Program-made: the position numbers and the translations under genes
Notes under the pieces: model-generated
The model's database searches: none
Told to the model about the DNA's origin: nothing
The model's input: the letters and a program-made list of their open reading frames with translations, nothing else
Part shown: positions 16,385 through 25,308 of the stretch, piece by piece
How positions within the stretch are numbered: position 1 is the stretch's first letter
Layout of the letters: each line of letters starts with the position of its first letter
From: Phycisphaeraceae bacterium
GTDB taxonomy: Bacteria > Planctomycetota > Phycisphaerae > Phycisphaerales > SM1A02
DNA: 33,740 nucleotides
Reading direction: 5' to 3'
Assembly (NCBI GenBank): GCA_003562195.1
Contig: PWVT01000087.1
Coordinates: 1 to 33,740, forward strand

Positions 16385-19300
16385 TCAATCCAGCCGTTCG
16401 AGCAGGTCCTCAAGTGCAGTGCGCAACTGGGCATCATCGCCAATCGTTTCCGCTTCAGGCGTCTGATCCACAATGATGTCAGGGATCGCGCCGCGATCCT
16501 CCATATCCGTGCCGTCGGGAAGATACCATCCTCGGAAGGGCATGCGGACGAATGTGCCGTCAATCAACGAAAACCCGCCGGTGGAAATCACACCGCCATA
16601 GGTTTCCTGACCGACCAGTGTGCCGCGATTCAGCGTCTGGAAGGCATGAGAAACAATCTCAGCGTTCGAGAAGCTCTTCTCGTTACACAACATGTTGATC
16701 GGCAGCGTGTAACGCTGGATAAACAGGCGATCTTGCGGGTAATGACCGACCGCATCCAGCGGTGCTCCGCGCGGGATTGTGTATGCATGCTCCTGCACCA
16801 TGATCGACGCAAGCAAGCGATCTGCGGTCCATCCACCGCCATTGTTGCGCACGTCGATAAGCAGGCCGTCCTTATCGCCTGCTGCGGCGTAAAGATCGCG
16901 TTCATAGACATCGAGCGAAGGTTGGTTCATACCCTGGATGTGAATGTACCCGACCCGGCCATCAGACCATTCCTCGACAAGACTGCGGTTGTGCTCAACC
17001 CATGCGCGGTACTTCAGCGATGATTCCGCGCCGTAGGAGATAGGCGTGATGAGCGCATCAAGGCGGATCGAATCACCGTTATTACGTTGGCGCAAAATCG
17101 TGACGATGGTTTCATCGCCCACCTTGCCTCGAAGCGCTGATTCAAGCGTGTCCGTTGGGCCAAAGGGTTCCATGTCCACAGCAGTAATGATGTCACCTCG
17201 CTTGAGTTGCATGGGACCGGTTTCTGCAGGACCATCGGGAACGATATGCGTTACACGGAAGCCATCGTTGCCATCATCAAGTGCAACGCGAGTGTGCATC
17301 GTGCCAATGCGGCCGCGTGCCTCTCGATTCGGTGAACCCGGTGCACTGGCACGAATGCCCAGGTGAGACCCATCCAACTCACCGAGAAATCGATTGCCAA
17401 CGTGATTGAACTCATTTGCGGTGCGGGTCTGACGAGCCAGCGCGTGATAGTCTTCGGTAACCTGCCCCCAGTCGAGTCCTTTCATGTCGTGGTGATAGAA
17501 CATTTCGCCAAGTGTCCGAGCCGCTTCACGAAACTTCTGACTATTCTGCTCTTGCAGATCAATCCGAATGCGATCACTGAGATCTGCATAGTCTCGCCCG
17601 CCCCGGCCGCTGGTATTGATCATGCCGGGCCGCCCGCTGGTGACAAACACAATCTTCTCGCCATCGAGGGTCAGATGCTGCACGTTGACATTGCCGGTAA
17701 TCTGGTTGCGGTCACTGCCATCCCACTTCAGCGAGAACAGTGAGCGGCTGCCATCGACGGTCGCTGCGAAAACAAACCGATCACCACCGGGCGTCAGTTC
17801 AAGATTGCTTGCTGAACCCGGAATGCTTGTCATGCGTTGCAATCGCAGATAGGCATCATCCAGATGCCACTGCACCGGTTCGACCTCTTCATCTTTCTTC
17901 TCGTCGTCCTTCGGCTTCGTGGAGAGTGGGCGGCGTCGCTTTGCGCTGCGCACGGCGTCTTCGTAATATTTGTCCAGTTCGCGCGGCGTGAGACTTTCAA
18001 GTTCGCGATCCAGATACACACGCCACACGTCGTACTCGCTGTTCACTCGATTCGACCGGAACGCCAGAATACGGCCGTCTGCCGACCAGCGAGGATCAAC
18101 ATCGTTGTTCGGATGCCGAGTGATGTTTACAGCATCCTCAGAACCGTCTGCGGCGATGATATGAATGTCCGAGGAAAAGTTGAGGTTGTTCACCGCATAG
18201 GCAATGTGCCGGCTGTCGGGGCTCCATCGCCAATGCAGACGGTGGTCCCAACTCTCCACCAGAGCATGCTTCTCGCCAGATTCCAGGTCGAGAATCATCA
18301 AATCACCCCGTCCGCGGCGAAAGGCAAGTGACGATCCATCCGGCGAGGGACTTGCCTGACGGTCGTTGTGCTCGGTTTGCACGACCGGTTCGATGTAGAA
18401 CGCCATGGCATCGTGCCAACGCTTCGGGTCAAGCTCCTTTGGCAGGTCTTCATCGTCTACTTCCTTCTCGGCATCTTCCTCACTGACGTCGTCGCCGTTG
18501 TCATCGTCATAATCCACACGAGGTCCGCCGAATGCCTGCATATCCGCATCGGCATCATCAAGGTCATCACGGATTGCCACGGCGTCATCTTCATCAGATT
18601 CTTGCAACGCCAACTCGAACTGCTCGCGAATCTCACCACGTGTTGTCGCAACGGTTGCAGCGTAGATTGAGTCCGTGCCGTCTTCATCACTCGTGAAATA
18701 CAATTTCAAGCCGTCGGGCGACCACACGATGTCAGAATGACGGGCATGTGAGTTGGTGATGCGGCGAGTAGGGCTTTTGTCATCAATGTTCCGAATGTAC
18801 ACCCGGCCGTAGGCAATTGCCGCCATGACCTGTCCATCCGGACTCAATGCTGCTTCGGTGGTTTCACGGCTGATCTGTTTGAGTTCATAATTGTCACGGT
18901 CGTCCTCCACCGCCGTGATAGACAACGGCTTCGGCTCGGCCTCCAGGTCATTCATGTCCACTCGATACAGCGTATCCCACACCATAAGGACGACGGTCTC
19001 GCCATCAGCGGACACATCGAAATCCTGTACATCACGTCCGTCAAAAGATGTGATCCTTGCCTGCGTCACCTCACCTTCCGTGGCACTCATTCGGTAGAGG
19101 TTGACGGTGTTCATTTCACGATCGCTCATATACAGCAGTGTGCGCCCTTCCGGCCCGCCCCAGCGTGCCTTGCCATCGTTGCCTGCCCATTCGGTCAGTT
19201 GCGTGAAGGAATCGTCTGAGCGGTCATACACCCAGACGTTCTGCGACTCACTGCCACGATAATGTCGGCGATCCCATCCGTAGTAGAATCCGCCTCGAGT

Positions 19301-19849
19301 AAACGCCACACGCGAGCCATCCGGGCTGATGACAGGGTGCGATCCGAACGCATCGTGCACTCGCAAGAGGTCGCCTCCATTTGGGCTGACCATGTACGGT
19401 CGCATCGAGCGATACACATCTGCTTCGAGCAGGGCGTCGAATGTAATCACTGCATTGCCCTCATCATCCACGCCGAATCCGGTGATCGTGCAGGTGCGAT
19501 CGATATCCGTCACACGGCGAATGTCGGTACCGTCTGAGTTCATCATCCAGATGTTCCCGTATCCATCGCGCGTCGACGTGAAGGCAATGTGCCGACCATC
19601 AGAACTCCACGCAGATTGCAGATCGTCAGCAGGGTGATTCGTCAGGCGCATGGCCTGGCCGCCTTGGATTGACACTTTCCACAATGCACCGCGCCATGAA
19701 AACACAACTCGTGATCCATCAGGACTGATTGATGGGAGCCGTGGCAGGTCCACGTTGCTTTGCTCGTTCACCGCGGCAGCCGGGGCCGCGCTCAAGAGCA
19801 ATGTAGAGATGACGAAGGCCAGTACGAGGGGAAGTGATTTGGTCAACAT
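16385..19849 (-). CDS. Tricorn protease homolog (beta-propellers, PDZ, S41-type peptidase)
   Basis: Signal peptide MLTKSLPLVLAFVISTLLLSAAPAAA; TolB/WD-like repeats (LPSISPDGSRVVFSW, SAWSSDGRHIAFTSTRDGYGNIWMMNSDG, ALSPDGQVMAAIA); tricorn-core GELDGSHLGIRA; PDZ; S41 GLLIDVRNNGGGWTADRLLASI...CNEKSFSNAEIVSHAFQTLNRGTLVGQETYGG. Met at 19849 preferred over 19897. Confidence 0.92.
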   Translation of the reverse strand: MLTKSLPLVLAFVISTLLLSAAPAAAVNEQSNVDLPRLPSISPDGSRVVFSWRGALWKVSIQGGQAMRLTNHPADDLQSAWSSDGRHIAFTSTRDGYGNIWMMNSDGTDIRRVTDIDRTCTITGFGVDDEGNAVITFDALLEADVYRSMRPYMVSPNGGDLLRVHDAFGSHPVISPDGSRVAFTRGGFYYGWDRRHYRGSESQNVWVYDRSDDSFTQLTEWAGNDGKARWGGPEGRTLLYMSDREMNTVNLYRMSATEGEVTQARITSFDGRDVQDFDVSADGETVVLMVWDTLYRVDMNDLEAEPKPLSITAVEDDRDNYELKQISRETTEAALSPDGQVMAAIAYGRVYIRNIDDKSPTRRITNSHARHSDIVWSPDGLKLYFTSDEDGTDSIYAATVATTRGEIREQFELALQESDEDDAVAIRDDLDDADADMQAFGGPRVDYDDDNGDDVSEEDAEKEVDDEDLPKELDPKRWHDAMAFYIEPVVQTEHNDRQASPSPDGSSLAFRRGRGDLMILDLESGEKHALVESWDHRLHWRWSPDSRHIAYAVNNLNFSSDIHIIAADGSEDAVNITRHPNNDVDPRWSADGRILAFRSNRVNSEYDVWRVYLDRELESLTPRELDKYYEDAVRSAKRRRPLSTKPKDDEKKDEEVEPVQWHLDDAYLRLQRMTSIPGSASNLELTPGGDRFVFAATVDGSRSLFSLKWDGSDRNQITGNVNVQHLTLDGEKIVFVTSGRPGMINTSGRGGRDYADLSDRIRIDLQEQNSQKFREAARTLGEMFYHHDMKGLDWGQVTEDYHALARQTRTANEFNHVGNRFLGELDGSHLGIRASAPGSPNREARGRIGTMHTRVALDDGNDGFRVTHIVPDGPAETGPMQLKRGDIITAVDMEPFGPTDTLESALRGKVGDETIVTILRQRNNGDSIRLDALITPISYGAESSLKYRAWVEHNRSLVEEWSDGRVGYIHIQGMNQPSLDVYERDLYAAAGDKDGLLIDVRNNGGGWTADRLLASIMVQEHAYTIPRGAPLDAVGHYPQDRLFIQRYTLPINMLCNEKSFSNAEIVSHAFQTLNRGTLVGQETYGGVISTGGFSLIDGTFVRMPFRGWYLPDGTDMEDRGAIPDIIVDQTPEAETIGDDAQLRTALEDLLERLD

Positions 19850-19919
19850 GGGCTTTCCTGTAGCTTCGTTGTGGTTATTCCAGTGACTTGGAGTCAAGCC
19901 GATGCGTGTTTTGCGTCAA

Positions 19920-19949
19920 GGCCTAGGCGACCAGTGTATCGCATAGGCC
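19920..19949. other. Hairpin in the upstream region of the tricorn gene
   Basis: ggcctaggcga - ccagtgta - tcgcataggcc: 11-bp inverted repeat with one mismatch and an 8-nt loop, about 70 bp upstream of the tricorn start. Confidence 0.45.
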
Positions 19950-20141
19950 CTACCGATGAGTCGCCAGGGCGTTGCGTGAACCGGCCACAGCAATTTTTAT
20001 TGACCGTGGCACTAGATGCGCAACAACCAGTGCGGATTATGCAGGCATTGAACCTGTGAAATACATCCAAAATCGCGTACATGAGGCAACTTGGGCAGCT
20101 TCACAGCCGATATGAACCCCTGCTACAGGAGTGCCAACGTC

Positions 20142-20429
20142 ATGGAAAAGCAAAGACCCGTTTCCGACCGAATCCGTCCGATCCTTGAAGCCATGGAGCG
20201 ATCCATTGACTCGGCACGTCGCAGGCGATGCCAAGGGACTGACAACGCTGACGATCGCACTCCAACGCACACCGGCAAGGTCGATTCAGGCGGGACGCAC
20301 TCCCCCAACAGGCACGAGAAAAGCGATCTGCCGCGCCCCTCCAGTGGCGATGACAGCCCGCCACGCCTCAAAGCCCGGCCGAAAAGACCGATGAATCTCA
20401 AGGACAATTCATGGCGCTCGGCAAGCTGA
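20142..20429 (+). CDS. Small basic hypothetical protein
   Basis: MEKQRPVSDRIRPILEAMERSIDSARRRRCQGTDNADD...PKRPMNLKDNSWRSAS; possible RBS aggag about 10 nt upstream; protein-like helical N-terminus. No recognised family. Confidence 0.4.
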   Translation: MEKQRPVSDRIRPILEAMERSIDSARRRRCQGTDNADDRTPTHTGKVDSGGTHSPNRHEKSDLPRPSSGDDSPPRLKARPKRPMNLKDNSWRSAS

Positions 20430-20590
20430 ACGATTGAATCATTTTGCCCTTTTGATCCAACCCCACTTTAGATGAAGCGTGCCACCGCTCGGCAGTGAAT
20501 TCTGCCGCGTTTCTCGTCGATGCTTCTCGATGCACTGCCCCAGGCGCGGCAGTGCGTCAAGCAGTGAGGCGTCAGCAGTGGAGCATCACC

Positions 20591-21046
20591 ATGTGGAAGC
20601 CGTTTGGCAACTCGAATCATCAGGCAGCAGCGCTGCAGGCCGGCCCCGGACGCGCTGCCCTGCATGCAGGCGATACACGAAAGTACGACATCGCCGAGGT
20701 AGAAATGATCGGCGATATCGCCGTGGCCACCATTACTGTCGAGGAACTCTCGCTTGAACACGGCGTGGTCCTGCTTGCTGATGTTCTCGATGACCTGGTT
20801 GAATCAGGCGTGCAGCACATGGTGCTTGACATACAAAATGTTCGGCACATGGATTCCGCATGCGTGGGTTGCATGGTGGAGACGCTCAACAAGCTCGCCC
20901 GTTCGGGTGGCCGAATCGCGCTGGCCAACCCCGGATCAAGCGTCGCCTACCTCTTTCGACTTACGCGCCTCGATCGCGTGTTCCCGATCTGTAGCGATGT
21001 GATGGCCGCCGTCAACACCATCGAGCGTGGCATGCAAGAACGTTGA
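20591..21046 (+). CDS. STAS domain protein (anti-sigma factor antagonist-like)
   Basis: YDIAEVEMIGDIAVATITVEELSLEHGVVLLADVLDDLVESGVQHMVLDIQNVRHMDSACVGCMVETLNKLARSGGRIALANPGSSVAYLFRLTRLDRVFPICSDVMAAVNTI: STAS fold with the phospho-acceptor region (MDSACVGCM). Start MWKPFG at 20591 inferred. Confidence 0.85.
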   Translation: MWKPFGNSNHQAAALQAGPGRAALHAGDTRKYDIAEVEMIGDIAVATITVEELSLEHGVVLLADVLDDLVESGVQHMVLDIQNVRHMDSACVGCMVETLNKLARSGGRIALANPGSSVAYLFRLTRLDRVFPICSDVMAAVNTIERGMQER

Positions 21047-21090
21047 GCATTCAGCCATGACTCGCGCCAAGGGTTTCCTCAGGCACTGAA

Positions 21091-21124
21091 ATGGTTGCAT
21101 CGCTGTTCAGAGCGATGCAACCAT
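21091..21124. terminator. Perfect 14-bp hairpin between convergent genes (putative bidirectional terminator)
   Basis: atggttgcatcgct - gttcag - agcgatgcaaccat: exact inverted repeat with a 6-nt loop, between the convergent STAS (stop 21046) and propeller (stop 21153) genes. No clear T tract on either strand. Confidence 0.6.
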
Positions 21125-21152
21125 AGTGGACATTGTCTGAGTGCATGCGTTC

Positions 21153-22418
21153 TCAGCTCCATTCACTGAGAAGAATCAGCAGGTCGCTCACATCAACCAT
21201 ACCATCGCCATTGAGATCGCCTTCGCACGATTCATCGCGCGGACATGGCCCCCAATTGCCGAGAAGAATCAACAGATCGCTTACATCAACAGCGCCATCG
21301 CAGTTGAGATCAGCCGGTGGGCAAGGCGTTGGGTCAGAACAAGGGTTCCACTGGGCAATGCGTGAAGTATCGACCTCGCCGATTGATGTGAACAGACCGC
21401 CGATGATCACGGTCGAGTCGTGTTCACCCAGGGCGTACACGGTGCTACTGGCCGCTCCGCCGAGCGAGAGCCATTGCTCGCCATCCCATCGCGCAACACG
21501 CGGGATCGATTGACCGCCTGCGGTCGTGAAGGTGCCGCCTGCATAGACATGCTCGTCAAATTCCTCGATTGCGAACACTGTGTTGTTACTCATCCCCACG
21601 CCAAGGGGATGGAACGCTTCACCATCCCACAGCGCGATACGGTTCGCTGCCACGCCACCAGCTTGGGTGAACGCACCACCGACGTACAGACCTTCATCAG
21701 CGGAGGCCATTGAGTTCACCTGGTTGTTCATTCCGCTGCCAACAGCACTCCAAGTGGTGCCATCCCAGCGTGCCAAACGATTGACCGTCACACCGTCGAC
21801 GACCTGGAAGTTGCCACCGATGTAAAGGTTGCCATCGTGTACTGTCATTGCAACGACGGGGTTGTCCACGCCAGAAGCGATCGCCTGCCATGACGATGAT
21901 GCTGGGTTCCAACGGGCAAGACGCTGCATGGTGACACCGCCTGAGTTCGTGAAGACCCCGCCCGCAATGAGATCGCCGTTGAACACCTCGAGTTGGGTGG
22001 CGGTAAAGTTGAATCCATCGCCCATGGCCGACCAATTTGCGCCATCAAAGCGCGCGACGCGATTAGCAGCAACCCCGCCAGCAGAAGTGAAGTTACCCGC
22101 AGCGATGAGATCACCTTCGAACACGATCAGGTCGCGTACTGACCCGGAGACGCCATCGTCTGGCGCTTCGCCAAGCGGATGCCATGTCTGTCCATCCCAG
22201 CGGGCGATTCGGTTGATCTCGTTCCCGCCGGCAGATGTAAAGTTGCCAGCGGCGATGAGATCGCCGTTCCATGTCGTGACGGCACGGACTTCTCCACTCA
22301 TGCCGGGAGTACCCATTGCCGGATCGATCACGTCACAAGGTTCAGCCGAAGCGGTTGCGGCCAGACACACGCCTGCCGGCAACCAGCAGAGTCCACGCGT
22401 GATGAATGTTCGAGCCAT
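21153..22418 (-). CDS. Secreted beta-propeller-like repeat protein with C-terminal dockerin-like / EF-hand module
   Basis: Signal peptide (MARTFITRGLCWLPAGVCLAATASA); seven repeats of the type GDLIAAGNFTSAGGVAANRVARFDGANWSAMG; C-terminal ADLNCDGAVDVSDLLILLGNWG and GDLNGDGMVDVSDLLILLSEWS. Confidence 0.85.
   Translation of the reverse strand: MARTFITRGLCWLPAGVCLAATASAEPCDVIDPAMGTPGMSGEVRAVTTWNGDLIAAGNFTSAGGNEINRIARWDGQTWHPLGEAPDDGVSGSVRDLIVFEGDLIAAGNFTSAGGVAANRVARFDGANWSAMGDGFNFTATQLEVFNGDLIAGGVFTNSGGVTMQRLARWNPASSSWQAIASGVDNPVVAMTVHDGNLYIGGNFQVVDGVTVNRLARWDGTTWSAVGSGMNNQVNSMASADEGLYVGGAFTQAGGVAANRIALWDGEAFHPLGVGMSNNTVFAIEEFDEHVYAGGTFTTAGGQSIPRVARWDGEQWLSLGGAASSTVYALGEHDSTVIIGGLFTSIGEVDTSRIAQWNPCSDPTPCPPADLNCDGAVDVSDLLILLGNWGPCPRDESCEGDLNGDGMVDVSDLLILLSEWS
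21166..21314 (-). repeat. Two diverged DNA copies encoding the dockerin-like Ca-binding repeats
   Basis: ctgagaagaatcagcaggtcgctcacatcaaccataccatcgccattgagatcgcc (21166-21221) versus ccgagaagaatcaacagatcgcttacatcaacagcgccatcgcagttgagatcagc (about 21259-21314). Confidence 0.85.
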
Positions 22419-22533
22419 GTGATACCTCCTCTTTCCTTTGGGTCAAGGGCCATGCGCACCTGCGTGCACGATGCACAATTGCAAGCCACATCGCCACAAT
22501 CGAGCTTGTTTACACAGCAGGATACAGGACCTG

Positions 22534-23733
22534 TCAAGACTGTTGTCGTGGAAAGCTCATCCCATACGGGGCCGGATTTCCGTTGGTATCACGTTCCTGC
22601 ACCACCTGTGCCTTTTGACAGGGTGCAGGGGGGTTAACGGAATCTGATGCTCTGGAGGTTGAGGTACTATGGGTTCGCAGTGATGACTGGCCGGAGCACT
22701 GTTTTAAATTTTTTCTGCGAAGATCTGCGTTGCCCAGCTGTCCACAGGCAGCCATGAGGGTGCGGCCGAGGGTTTGGCGTCGCTTGACCAGTTGTCCGTT
22801 GGCCATGATTCGGGCGATGAATCGCTGAACGTGTGCCTCATCCGGCGCAGGCCATGGTGAATTTCGTATTGGGTTGTACGGAATGACATTCACGGTGCAT
22901 GAAAGCGGTTTGAGATACCTGCACAGTTCGTCAGCATGGGACATCTGGTCATTCACGCCGGGGATCAGCACATATTCGATGAGTATTCGAAGAGCATCGC
23001 GGCCGGGCCAGGCAAGCATTGCATCCATCAACTCGGCCATTGGCGTCGATTTGTTGACCGGCATGATTTGTGATCGAATTGCATCGTTTGGCGCATTTAC
23101 TGAAACAGCCAGACGCAGTTTGTGAAAGCCGGGCTCGCTCACGAGCTGCGCAAGTTTGCGGATGCCCGCAGCTCGGCCGACTGTGGAGACGGAGATGCGT
23201 CCCGGCGCAATCGCAGGGCCGTTGGCGTCGGTGAGGACTCGAATGGCCTGGACGACCGCCTCCGGATTGTGCATCGGCTCGCCCATGCCCATAAAGACGA
23301 TGTTGCTGATCGGGGCGTCAAATTGAAATCTGGCAGCTCGCCACTGGCTGATGATCTGTGAAACTGTTAAGTTCCTGAGCAGACCCATTGTCGCAGTTTC
23401 ACAAAAACTGCAGCCCATCGCGCAACCAACCTGCGATGACACGCACAACGAAACTCGCGGCCGGCCGGTGCGACTCGTTTGGGGCAGGATAACGGATTCA
23501 GTTTCCAGTCCACCGTCCACCTGCTGCGTGAATTTTGTCGTTTCTCCCTCGCGACGCGTCGTCAACACTTGCTGGCTGGGAAGAGTGATCCAATGCTGTT
23601 CAGGAGTGATGTTGTTTCGAAACACGTCACGGTAGATCGAAAGCGCCATCGGCCTCGCCACGCCATGCGCCGCCGCAGATATTGCGAACTGGTCGCTCGT
23701 CAGTGCAAGGATGTCAATGGGCGAGTCGGTCAT
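22534..23733 (-). CDS. rlmN: 23S rRNA (adenine(2503)-C2)-methyltransferase RlmN/Cfr family radical SAM enzyme
   Basis: Radical SAM CAMGCSFCETATMGLLRNLTVSQIISQW; NIVFMGMGEPMHNPEAVV; RISVSTVGRAAGIRKLA; VLIPGVND; catalytic Cys near the C-terminus in LMAACGQLG. Confidence 0.92.
   Translation of the reverse strand: MTDSPIDILALTSDQFAISAAAHGVARPMALSIYRDVFRNNITPEQHWITLPSQQVLTTRREGETTKFTQQVDGGLETESVILPQTSRTGRPRVSLCVSSQVGCAMGCSFCETATMGLLRNLTVSQIISQWRAARFQFDAPISNIVFMGMGEPMHNPEAVVQAIRVLTDANGPAIAPGRISVSTVGRAAGIRKLAQLVSEPGFHKLRLAVSVNAPNDAIRSQIMPVNKSTPMAELMDAMLAWPGRDALRILIEYVLIPGVNDQMSHADELCRYLKPLSCTVNVIPYNPIRNSPWPAPDEAHVQRFIARIMANGQLVKRRQTLGRTLMAACGQLGNADLRRKNLKQCSGQSSLRTHSTSTSRASDSVNPPAPCQKAQVVQERDTNGNPAPYGMSFPRQQS
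22596..22629. other. Terminator-like hairpin lying inside the C-terminal tail of the RlmN ORF
   Basis: cctgcaccacctgt - gccttttg - acagggtgcagg: about 12 bp stem with a 2-nt bulge, inside the predicted RlmN coding tail. Confidence 0.5.
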
Positions 23734-23766
23734 GACGGTGCCCGTATTGGAATACGGTCGGGGCGA

Positions 23767-24513
23767 TTAGTGGTGCAAGTCCTTCACCAGACCACGATAG
23801 CGCCGATCCACTGGCATCAACAGTAGCGCGATATTTTCAAACAGCCGATTCGTTAGCCGCTCGAATGCTGGGTAATGCGCATCAGTCTCTTGACGAAGTT
23901 GCTCGCGCGCAATCCCGGTCTTGCTCAGCAATTCCGGATCGTCCTCAGCGACGCTGTCCATCGTCTCGAAATCGATCTCGGGGTGATACTGAAATGCGTA
24001 GGTTCGCAGTCCAGCAGTCCACGCCTGCACTTTGCAACAGTCGGAACTGGCCAGCAGTTTCGCCCCTGGGGGAAGCTCAGTCACGCAATCGTAATGAAAA
24101 TGGGCCTGAATCGATCGCCACGGAATGCCTGCGTGTATCGGGTCCTCTCGGCCGACCGGGGTCAGGGCTACTTCGTGCCAACCAACTTCAGGCCCATCAC
24201 TCATGGTGTCGACTTCCCCACCGAGGGCTCGTGCGAGAATTTGGGAGCCAAGGCACAAGCCAACAACAGGCATCTCTCGTTCATGTGCCTGTCGCATCAA
24301 CGCCATCTCCGGCTCGAGCCATGGAAGAGAATCATCGTTGGCAGATTGAGGCCCGCCGCAGGATACGATCCCATCAATGTCATCAAGGTCAGCAGGGATG
24401 GGATCATTCAGGTGCCGGCGGACAAGTCGCAACCGATGGCCATAATGGCTTAGCGTGCGGCCGAGGCGTTGAATGCCAGTGCGGGTCGTATGTTCGAAGA
24501 CGAGAATGGCCAT
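23767..24513 (-). CDS. Class I glutamine amidotransferase (GMP synthase-type GATase domain)
   Basis: MAILVFEHTTRTGIQRLGRTLSHYG...IDGIVSCGGPQSANDD...MPVVGLCLGSQILARALGGEV (nucleophile Cys)...YAFQYHPEIDFETMD (catalytic His/Glu). Start MAILVF at 24513. Confidence 0.9.
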   Translation of the reverse strand: MAILVFEHTTRTGIQRLGRTLSHYGHRLRLVRRHLNDPIPADLDDIDGIVSCGGPQSANDDSLPWLEPEMALMRQAHEREMPVVGLCLGSQILARALGGEVDTMSDGPEVGWHEVALTPVGREDPIHAGIPWRSIQAHFHYDCVTELPPGAKLLASSDCCKVQAWTAGLRTYAFQYHPEIDFETMDSVAEDDPELLSKTGIAREQLRQETDAHYPAFERLTNRLFENIALLLMPVDRRYRGLVKDLHH

Positions 24514-24575
24514 GGGTGCAAAGCGTAGAGCAGTGGGAAGAACCCGGCAAGTGCATGCGGCCAATCCAGTGAAAG

Positions 24576-25208
24576 TCAATGACGGATCAGAATTGTCGCA
24601 TCGTGGCCAGCCAGATAATCCTGGGTAAAGTGCACTCGTGGGCTACGGCTAAGTGCCCAGTCGAGCCAACCGATGGTGGAGAAGCGCCGTGCTGGGCCGA
24701 GCTCACGTTCAAGCCACTTCGGGTCAGGTCGATCCGAGAGAAAATTGAATATGACTCCTTGAGCTGACGCTTCAAACGCAGACTCAACCAACCGGTAGGC
24801 ATCGGGATCGCTCATCGTGTTGAGCGTGCCAGACAAAACAGCGAAGTCCGCATGGTGTTTCTGCAAGGTATCCAACTCCTCCAGGACATTGCTCTTGTGG
24901 AACGTGCAACCCGGCAGTTCCCGGCTCCGGGCCGTGTGAATAACTTGTTCCACCGCATCGATGCCGATGAACTGTTTGAATGGAATCTCGCGTTCGATCA
25001 ATTGCTGCGCGAAATCGCCGGTGCCGCAGCCGATGTCCAGCACAGTGCTTCCCGACAGATCCACCATGTTGAGAATGATGTCAAATCGCAGCACCTGGGT
25101 CTCTCGGCTTCCCCACAGCGCAGCTTTAAACCCTGGTTCACCGGGTCCGTAATGTTGAGCGGCTTCCCGGTAGGGCTGAAGATGCATCTCATCGGATTCA
25201 CTCATCAT
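24576..25208 (-). CDS. Class I SAM-dependent methyltransferase
   Basis: STVLDIGCGTGDFAQQLIEREIPFKQFIGIDAVEQVIHTA...DFAVLSGTLNTMSDPDAY. Start MMSESDEMHLQPYREAAQHYGPGEPGFKAALWGSRETQ at 25208. Confidence 0.85.
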   Translation of the reverse strand: MMSESDEMHLQPYREAAQHYGPGEPGFKAALWGSRETQVLRFDIILNMVDLSGSTVLDIGCGTGDFAQQLIEREIPFKQFIGIDAVEQVIHTARSRELPGCTFHKSNVLEELDTLQKHHADFAVLSGTLNTMSDPDAYRLVESAFEASAQGVIFNFLSDRPDPKWLERELGPARRFSTIGWLDWALSRSPRVHFTQDYLAGHDATILIRH

Positions 25209-25308
25209 GCCGAGTGTAGCGGCGCAAAGCAGCGACGGGTGGTACGATGTAAAACTGATGGGGTACATCCCCGATCAGACGGTTGATCCCTTTTGCTTGG
25301 AGGTCATC

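Noticed and set aside
22534-23733. Possible Cfr-type antibiotic-resistance methyltransferase
   Set aside because: The sequence has RlmN/Cfr superfamily motifs, but nothing specific for Cfr. The chromosomal housekeeping context favours RlmN.
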